NCBI RefSeq assembly: GCF_006716785.1
Contig: NZ_VFPQ01000001.1
Span: forward strand, 2,356,001 to 2,420,000
Source of the DNA: Thermopolyspora flexuosa
Lineage (GTDB): Bacteria > Actinomycetota > Actinomycetes > Streptosporangiales > Streptosporangiaceae
Direction of reading: 5' to 3'
Length of the DNA stretch: 64,000 nucleotides
Below are positions 16,220 through 23,500 of the stretch, in pieces. The notes beneath the pieces were generated by a model. That model worked only from the letters and a program-made list of their open reading frames with translations. It ran no database searches and was not told the DNA's origin. How positions within the stretch are numbered: the first letter of the stretch is position 1; the number at the start of each line of letters is the position of its first letter. The translations under genes and the position numbers were made by a program.

Positions 16220-18472
16220 ATGGGCGATGGGTGGCGGCCGACGGCGTGCGTGCTGTGCGCGAGCAACTGCGGCCTCGAGGTGCAGGTGGAGGGCAGGCGG
16301 CTCGCCCGGATCCGGGGCGACAAGCGGCATCCGGGCTCGAAGGGCTACACGTGCGAGAAGCCGCTGCGGCTCGACCACTACCAGAACGGCGCGGACCGGC
16401 TCATCCACCCGCTGCGGCGACGCGCCGACGGCACCTTCGAGCGCGTCGACTGGGACACCGCGATCGCCGAGGTCGCCGAGCGGCTGCTCGCGATCCGCGA
16501 GGCCGCGGGCGGGGAGACGATCTTCTACTTCGGCGGCGGCGGGCAGGGGAACCACCTCGGCGGCTCGTACGGCGGGGCGCTGATGCGGGCGCTCGGCGCG
16601 CGGTACCGGTCCAACCCGCTCGCCCAGGAGAAGACCGGCCTGTTCTGGGTGAACGACCGCATGTTCGGCGACTACGCCACCGGCGACTTCGAGCACTGTG
16701 AGGTGGCGCTGTTCATCGGCAAGAACCCCTGGCAGTCGCACGGCATCCCGCGCGCCCGGCCCACCCTGCGGCAGATCTCCCGCGACCCGTCCCGCTGCCT
16801 CATCGTGATCGACCCGCGCCGTACCGAGACGGCCGAGATCGCCGACATCCACCTGGCGCCCCGCCCCGGCACGGACGCCTGGCTGCTCGCCGCTCTCGCC
16901 GGGACCCTCGTCCAGGAGGACCTCATCGCCCGCGACTGGCTCGCCGAGCACGCCGTCGGGCTCGACGAGGTGACCGCCGTGCTCGGCAAGGTGCCGATCG
17001 CCCGGTACGCCGAGATCGCCGGCGTGCCCGAGGAGCTGGTGCGCCGTACCGCGCGGCGCATCGCCGCGGCCGAGAGCGTCGCGGTGCACGAGGACCTGGG
17101 CGTGCAGATGACCCTGCACTCCACGGTGAACAGCTACCTCGACACCCTCATCTACGTGCTGACCGGCAACTTCGGCCGGGTCGGCACCAACACCCCGCCG
17201 ATCATGCTCGCGCCGCTGCACAACCCGTCCCACTGGCGGGGCAAGGGGGACCGGTTCAGCCCGGTCGTCGGCGCGCGCATCATCTCCGGCCTCGTGCCGT
17301 GCAACGTCATCGCCGACGAGATCCTCACCGACCATCCGGCGCGCTACCGGGTGATGATCGTCGAGTCGTCGAACCCGGCCCACTCGCTCGCCGACTCCCC
17401 GCGCATGCGCGAGGCCCTGCGCGCCCTCGACCTGCTCGTGGTCATCGACGTCGCGATGACCGAGACCGCCCGGCTCGCCGACTACGTGCTGCCCGCCCCC
17501 AGCCAGTTCGAGAAGTGGGAGGCCACGTTCTTCAACCTGGAGGCCCCGGCGAACCACTTCCACCTGCGCCGCCCGGTGCTCGACCCGCCGCCCGGCTCCG
17601 ACCTGCTGCCCGAGCCCGAGATCTACGCCCGCCTCTGCGAGGCGATCGGCGCCGTGCCCGACCTGACGCCGCTGCGTGAGGCGGCGGCCCAGGGCCGGGC
17701 CGCCTTCGCCCAGGCGTTCTTCCAGGCCATCACCGCCGACCAGGCCCTCGCCCGGATCGCCCCGGTCGTCCTCTACCGCACCCTCGGCCCCACCCTGCCG
17801 CACGGCGCCGCCGCCGCGGCCTCGCTCTGGGCCCTCGCCCACAGGGTCGCCGCCAAGCATCCTGATGCGGTACGGCGCGCCGGCATCCCCGGCGAGGGCC
17901 TCGAACTGGGCGAGAACCTCTTCGACGCGATCCTGGACAGCCCCAACGGCGTGGTGTACGCGGTCGACGCGCCCGGCGACGGCCTGCGGCGCGTCGGCAC
18001 CCCCGACGGCCGCATCCACCTCGCCATCCCCGAGCTGCTCGCCGAGATCGCCGCCCTCGGGGACGGCCCGCCCGCCGACCCGGCGTACCCCTTCGTGCTG
18101 TCGGCCGGGGAACGTCGCGCCTTCACCGCCAACACGATCATCCGTGACCCCGCCTGGCGCCGCCGCGACGCCTCCGGCGTCCTGCGCATCAACCCCAAGG
18201 ACGCGGCCGACCTCGGCATCGCCACCGGCGACACCGTCCGCGTCACCACCCGCCGCGGCTCCGTCCACGCCGTCGCCGAGCTCACCGACACCGTCCGGCC
18301 GGGCCACATCACCCTCCCGAACGGCCTCGGCCTGCACTACCCGGACGCCTCCGGCGACCTCGTCCTCACCGGCGCCCCGCCGAACGAGCTCACCCGCGCC
18401 GAGGACCGCGACCCGTACGCGGGCACCCCGTGGCACAAGCACGTCCCGGCCCGCGTCGAAGCGGTGCGCTGA
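16220..18472 (+). CDS. Molybdopterin-dependent oxidoreductase (FdhF/BisC-like)
   Basis: 750-residue Mo/W-bisPGD enzyme with an N-terminal [4Fe-4S] site: Cys10, Cys13, Cys17 and Cys45 (CVLCASNC ... YTCEKP). Middle domains bind the two pterins (FIGKNPWQSHG, VIDPRRTETAEIADIHLAPRPGTDA). The C-terminal beta-barrel (INPKDAADLGIATGDTVRVTTRRG, about residue 655 on) is the molydopterin dinucleotide-binding domain. There is no twin-arginine signal, so it is cytoplasmic. No Cys or Sec appears where formate dehydrogenases carry their Mo ligand (the local sequence reads NPLAQEKTGL), so formate oxidation is doubtful. No electron-transfer subunit is adjacent. ATG is preceded by GGGGAGG at 16207-16213. Confidence 0.87.
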   Translation: MGDGWRPTACVLCASNCGLEVQVEGRRLARIRGDKRHPGSKGYTCEKPLRLDHYQNGADRLIHPLRRRADGTFERVDWDTAIAEVAERLLAIREAAGGETIFYFGGGGQGNHLGGSYGGALMRALGARYRSNPLAQEKTGLFWVNDRMFGDYATGDFEHCEVALFIGKNPWQSHGIPRARPTLRQISRDPSRCLIVIDPRRTETAEIADIHLAPRPGTDAWLLAALAGTLVQEDLIARDWLAEHAVGLDEVTAVLGKVPIARYAEIAGVPEELVRRTARRIAAAESVAVHEDLGVQMTLHSTVNSYLDTLIYVLTGNFGRVGTNTPPIMLAPLHNPSHWRGKGDRFSPVVGARIISGLVPCNVIADEILTDHPARYRVMIVESSNPAHSLADSPRMREALRALDLLVVIDVAMTETARLADYVLPAPSQFEKWEATFFNLEAPANHFHLRRPVLDPPPGSDLLPEPEIYARLCEAIGAVPDLTPLREAAAQGRAAFAQAFFQAITADQALARIAPVVLYRTLGPTLPHGAAAAASLWALAHRVAAKHPDAVRRAGIPGEGLELGENLFDAILDSPNGVVYAVDAPGDGLRRVGTPDGRIHLAIPELLAEIAALGDGPPADPAYPFVLSAGERRAFTANTIIRDPAWRRRDASGVLRINPKDAADLGIATGDTVRVTTRRGSVHAVAELTDTVRPGHITLPNGLGLHYPDASGDLVLTGAPPNELTRAEDRDPYAGTPWHKHVPARVEAVR

Positions 18473-18537
18473 CACCCCGGAGGGGCGAGCCGGTCGCCGT
18501 CCGGCCGGGTGGAGCGCGGTACCGGCCGGAAATCCAG

Positions 18538-19362
18538 GTGCGGGTCGGCTCGCCCCTCCTCCAGCGTCGAGGAGGTGAGGGACTTACCGGAGGAGACCTC
18601 GCCTACTACCGCCTGCTCGGCGAGACGGACCGCATCACCACCGGCCCCGGCAGGCTGGAGCCGACCCGCACCCAGGAGATCCTGCGCCGCCACCTGCCCC
18701 GGCCGCCCGCGAACCTGCTCGACATCGGCGGCGGCACCGGCGCGCACGCCGCCTGGCTCGCCGCCGACGGAAACCGGGGCGAGCTGCTCGACGTCGTACC
18801 CGAGCACGTGGCGGCCGCCCGGCTCGCCGAGGACGGGCTCGCCGTCACCGCGCGGCTCGGCGACGCCCGCGAACTCCCGGTCGCCGACGACGCCTTCGAC
18901 GCGGCACTGCTCCTCGGCCCGCTCTACCACCTCACCGAACGCGAGGACCGCCTCACCGCCCTGCGCGAGGCACGCCGCGCCGTACGGCCCGGCGGCCTCG
19001 CCTTCGTCGCGGCGATCAACCGCTTCGCGTCCCTCTTCGACGGCCTCGCCCAGGGCTTCCTCCTCGAGCCCGGCTTCCGCGAGATCGTCGAAACCGACCT
19101 GCGCACCGGCTGGCACCACAACCCCGGCAACCACCCGAGCTGGTTCACCACCGCCTACTTCCACCACCCGGACGAACTGCGCGCCGAATGCCACGACGCC
19201 GGCCTCGACGTCGTCGAGCTCGTCGGCGTGGAGGGCATGGCCGGCCGGCTGTACCCGCTCACCGAGCGCTGGGACGACCCCGCCGCCCGCGCCATCGAGT
19301 CCGAACCGTCCCTGCTCGGCCTCAGCCCTCACCCGCTGCTGACCGCCCGGGTCCCCGCCTGA
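18538..19362 (+). CDS. Class I SAM-dependent methyltransferase
   Basis: About 274 residues. SAM-binding Rossmann motifs: LLDIGGGTGAHAAWLA (motif I), a Gly-Asp-Ala acidic motif in RLGDARELP, DDAFDAALLLGPLYHL (motif IV region), and VRPGGLAFVAA (motif V). Substrate unknown; the small size and generic fold suggest a small-molecule methyltransferase. The start is uncertain. GTG at 18538 is used because it leaves the oxidoreductase stop clear and gives a short leader before YYRLLGETDRI. No strong ribosome site is visible. It is 65 bp after the oxidoreductase and could be co-transcribed with it. Confidence 0.8.
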   Translation: MRVGSPLLQRRGGEGLTGGDLAYYRLLGETDRITTGPGRLEPTRTQEILRRHLPRPPANLLDIGGGTGAHAAWLAADGNRGELLDVVPEHVAAARLAEDGLAVTARLGDARELPVADDAFDAALLLGPLYHLTEREDRLTALREARRAVRPGGLAFVAAINRFASLFDGLAQGFLLEPGFREIVETDLRTGWHHNPGNHPSWFTTAYFHHPDELRAECHDAGLDVVELVGVEGMAGRLYPLTERWDDPAARAIESEPSLLGLSPHPLLTARVPA

Positions 19363-19783
19363 TCTCGCCACTTCCACGATCACGATGCCCTGGTCCCGTT
19401 CCGTACGCCTCCACGGTCGTGACCGCCGCTCAGTGCTCACGAAGGCTTTAGCGCCTCGTACCGGCGGCCGGGACGACGTTCTCGCACAGCGATCGCCCGG
19501 TGCGGGCGAGGTCGCCGGCGCTCCCGGCTTGAAGCGGCAGGGGAGTGGCCCGTCTCGACTCGTATGGTGGCGGTCGGCTTCCTCTTTCGCCGGATCCCAC
19601 CCTCGCCAGACGACCACGCGCCTTCGCGGCCGCAGGGGCATGCGCGCGTGCTCGCCCACGGCTGGTGACCTCGATGACCGGTCGGCCGCCGCTGACCGGT
19701 ACCTGGATCCCATGCGCCTACGCCCTGCGGCGTGTGGTCCGGAAGCCGAAGGCCGGCGCCACACACCTGTGCCGGCCGTGGCG
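19363..19783. other. 421-bp region without a recognised gene
   Basis: Separates the rightward methyltransferase from the leftward SLATT/STAND unit. Composition is less GC-rich around 19430-19700. No repeat, hairpin with T-run, or conserved reading frame was noticed. Confidence 0.45.
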
Positions 19784-20587
19784 CTAGTTCTGGCCGGACC
19801 GAGTCTGCTGAAGCAGCACCAGCCCGCTCTGGAACTCGTTGATCCACTCCGAGGTCTCCTCGATCAGGATCGTGGAGATGTCCTCGCTGAACCCCCGCAA
19901 CAGATCGAGATACTCCTGCAGATGGGCGACCTGCGCGTCCTCGTCGCCCCCCGAACCCGCCTCGACCGCCTCCAACGCCGCCCAATCGAGCTGGAACCGC
20001 TGCAGCCGCTGGTGGATCCGCTGAGCCGTGATCATGTCCCGCATCCACCGCGAGGACAGCCCAAGGAAATGATCGATCGCCAGGCACACCCCGGCCGAGG
20101 CGAGCAACACGTACCCCCACCCCAGCCCTGGCCCCGACCCGGCCAGATTGACCAACGGCTGCAACCCGCCCGCCGCCCCGAGCACGATCGCCGCCACCCG
20201 CAACGCCCGGCTGGCCGCCCGCTTCCGCACCCGGTCCCGCATGTACCAGTCGTAGGCCTCGATCGCCCGCCGCTCCGCGTCCAGGTACATCCGCCGCAAC
20301 GCCTCACGCGGCCGCCGCCACTCCTCAGGCGTCAGCAACGGAAACGGCCGCGCCTTGAGATCGCCCCCGACCTTCCCGCCCCACAGACGCCAACGAGCAG
20401 GCGTCCGCGGCTGTGATCCGTCGTCCGTTGGCCGCGGGGCGGCCCCGGCGGCGGAACCATCCGGCCCGGTGGCCGGCGCAGCTGGAGCGTGATCCGGCGG
20501 CGAGACGGGCGATGCATCCGGCCACCGCCCGGCCGCCTCCGCCGTACCGCTCCGGCCGGACCGCTCGTCATGCTCCTTCGTCGTCAT
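19784..20587 (-). CDS. SLATT-type two-TM membrane effector candidate
   Basis: 267 residues. About 75 residues of disordered Pro/Ser/Asp-rich N-terminus; an amphipathic helix (PREALRRMYLDAERRAIEAYDWY) leading into RVRKRAASRALR; two closely spaced membrane helices (about 130-150 and 156-178); then a long charged helix (WMRDMITAQRIHQRLQRFQ) and an acidic C-terminus. This is the layout of SLATT domains, two-TM modules predicted to form pores in nucleotide-signalling and other conflict systems (from published comparative work). ATG at 20587 is 5 bases after the upstream gene's stop, and its AGGAGG lies inside the last codons of that gene, so translation is coupled. Predicted membrane-damaging output of the neighbouring STAND protein. 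Confidence 0.72.
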   Translation of the reverse strand: MTTKEHDERSGRSGTAEAAGRWPDASPVSPPDHAPAAPATGPDGSAAGAAPRPTDDGSQPRTPARWRLWGGKVGGDLKARPFPLLTPEEWRRPREALRRMYLDAERRAIEAYDWYMRDRVRKRAASRALRVAAIVLGAAGGLQPLVNLAGSGPGLGWGYVLLASAGVCLAIDHFLGLSSRWMRDMITAQRIHQRLQRFQLDWAALEAVEAGSGGDEDAQVAHLQEYLDLLRGFSEDISTILIEETSEWINEFQSGLVLLQQTRSGQN

Positions 20588-20592
20588 GCCGA

Positions 20593-23500
20593 TCAATCCT
20601 CCTGGCGGGCACGGGACATCTCGCTGAGCGGTGTATCGAAGGGAACCCGCCGCAGCTCCGGGATGTAGGGGTCGAGCTCACCCGGCGCGAAGACACAGAG
20701 ATTGATCGCCCACCAGAAACGCCCGGCCGGGTCACCCTCGAACTTGTAGGTCAGGCCGTCCGCACTGAACACCGCTGCACCCTGCGGAAGCGGAAGGATC
20801 CGCCCTAGGCAGGTGTAGTCACGCGTATCCCAGATTCCTATCGCGCCGTCGGCGCTTGCAGTGGCTAGGTGGGTGCCGTTGGGGTGCCAGGCGACCGAGT
20901 GGACCCAGGAGGTGTGGCCGGTGAGGGTGTGCAGGGGTGTGCCGGTGGTCGCGTCCAAGATGCGGGCGGTGCGGTCGTCGCCTGCGGTGGCCAGGCGGGT
21001 GCCGTCGGGGTGCCAGGCGACCGAACGGACGATGTCGCTGTGGCCGGTGAGGGTGTGCAGGGGTGTGCCGGTGGCCGCGTCCCAGATGCGGACGGCGCCG
21101 TCTGTACCCGCGGTGGCCAGGCGGGTCCCGTCGGGGTGCCAGGCGACCGACCAAACGTTGCGGGTGTGGCCGGTGAGGGTGTGCAGGGGTGTGCCGGTGG
21201 CCGCGTCCCAGATGCGGACGGCGCCGTCTGTACCTGCGGTGGCCAGGCGGGTGCCGTCGGGGTGCCAGGCGACCGAACGGACCCGGGAGGTGTGGCCGGT
21301 GAGGGTGTGCAGGGGTGTGCCGGTGGCCGCGTCCCAGATGCGGACGGCGCCGTCTGCACCTGCGGTGGCCAGGCGGGTGCTGTCGGGGTGCCAGGCGACC
21401 GACCAAACGTTGCGGGTGTGGCCGGTGAGGGTGTGCAGGGGTGTGCCGGTGGCCGCGTCCCAGATGCGGGCGGTGCAGTCGTCGCCTGCGGTGGCCAGGC
21501 GGGTGCCGTCGGGGTGCCAGGCGACCGAACGGACGATGTCGCTGTGGCCGGTGAGGGTGTGCAGGGGTGTGCCGGTGGCCGCGTCCCAGATGCGGACGGC
21601 GCCGTCTGTACCCGCGGTGGCCAGGCGGGTGCCCTCGGGGTGCCAGGCGACCGACCAAACGTTGCGGGTGTGGCCGGTGAGGGTGTGCAGGGGTGTGCCG
21701 GTGGCCGCGTCCCAGATGCGGACGGCGCCGTCTGTACCTGCGGTGGCCAGGCGGGTGCCGTCGGGGTGCCAGGCGACCGAACGGACCCAGGAGGTGTGGC
21801 CGGTGAGGGTGTGCAGGGGTGTGCCGGTGGCCGCGTCCCAGATGCGGACGGCGCCGTCTGCACCTGCGGTGGCCAGGCGGGTGCCCTCGGGGTGCCAGGC
21901 GACCGAACGGACGATGTCGCTGTGGCCGGTGAGGGTGTGCAGGGGTGTGCCGGTGGCCGCGTCCCAGATGCGGACGGTGCGGTCGTCGCCTGCGGTGGCC
22001 AGGCGGGTGCCGTCGGGGTGCCAGGCGACCGAACGGACCCAGGAGGTGTGGCCGGTGAGGGTGTGCAGGGGTGTGCCGGTGGCCGCGTCCCAGATGCGGA
22101 CGGTGCGGTCGTCGCCTGCGGTGGCCAGGCGGGTGCCCTCGGGGTGCCAGGCGACCGACCAAACGTTGCGGGTGTGGCCGGTGAGGGTGTGCAGGGGTGT
22201 GCCGGTGGTCGCGTCCCAGATGCGGACGGTGCGGTCGTCGCCTGCGGTGGCCAGGCGGGTGCCGTCGGGGTGCCAGGCGACCGACCAAACGTTGCGGGTG
22301 TGGCCGGTGAGGGTGTGCAGGGGTGTGCCGGTGGTCGCGTCCCAGATGTGCACGGTGCCGTCGGCACTTCCGGTGGCCAGGTGGGTGCCCTTAGGGTGCC
22401 AGGCACTAGTCATATAGCTGACCTTCGCAGGCGGGGAGGTTTGAAGCACGGGGGTGATGTGGCCGGGGAGAGCGGCGCCGAAGGTGTCTACCTGTCGAAA
22501 TTCCGCGTTCGTCTCGGCACCGACCAGCGAAGCACATCGCCAGCGTGATCCCCTGGTTACCGCTCCTCGGAGATCGGCACCGATGAGGCGAGCACCGGAC
22601 AGGTCAGCCTCTCGTAGGTCCGCTCCGGAAAGATCCGCGCCATCCAGTCGTGCGTCGCGAAGGTCGGCCTTTCTCAGGATGGCCCTTCGGAGATCAGCTG
22701 CGGCGAGGTCGGCGTGGCGCAAATTCACCCCGGTCAGTTGCAGCGGGCGCGGCACGTCCCCCTTCGAGTCGCCCGGTTGAAGGGGGAGCCCCAGACGTCG
22801 CAGCATGAACAGGGCGTTCCTCTTGGCGGTCTCCGTGGTGGAACCCGGGTCCGACCAGAGCGTGCGCCTCGCCCAGTGCTCGACCGTCTGCGGTCCTGCA
22901 AGCGTGGCGAGGAAGTCCGTCATCAGGTCGGACACTGCCGCCGACTTGAGCTGGGCCGGATCGTTGTCTCCCGCGCGGAACCGCTCCGCCACATGGTTCG
23001 CCACCAGCCATTCGAGTATCGACTGATGAACGAACTTGAAACGCTCGTATTCCACCCGGACCAGGAGCGTGCCCGAGCCGATCATGTGCGCCGCCTGGTC
23101 CGGGGTGATCTGCCGGTCGGCGAGGTTACGCAGCGCCTTGGCTGAGACATCGCCCAGCTCGGCGAGTCCGAGCGTCTCCTCACCGGTCTCCCACAGGAGA
23201 AGCGCGAGCTTGGTGACGGCCTCCCATCGTTCCTTCTCGGTGAGAGCGGGGGGCGCTCCGTCCGGCTGTGCCCGCTCGTACTCGTAACCGAGCCACCATT
23301 CGAGGAGTTCGCGATAGAGAACGGCGGCGCTGATCTCCCCCTCACGGTCGCGGATGCGCCTGAGCCGGTTCTCGTCGAGCCGGGCGATGAAGCTGAGCAT
23401 CCGTGGGTTGCGGGAGAGCCCCAGCAGGTCGCGCACGTCGCCGAGCAGTTCGAATGTGGCCCGCGCCCGCGTGTCGTCGCCCTTGTAGAGCCTGGTGAGA

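Noticed and set aside
20773-22410. CRISPR-like array
   Set aside because: Repeats are contiguous, coding, 126 bp long and without unique spacers.
20861-22548. Long open frames on both strands across the WD40 array (500-560 codons)
   Set aside because: They exist only because a 126-bp unit without stops is repeated; their products are simple periodic Arg/Pro/Gly/Val strings with no domain logic. The minus-strand WD40 frame explains the region.
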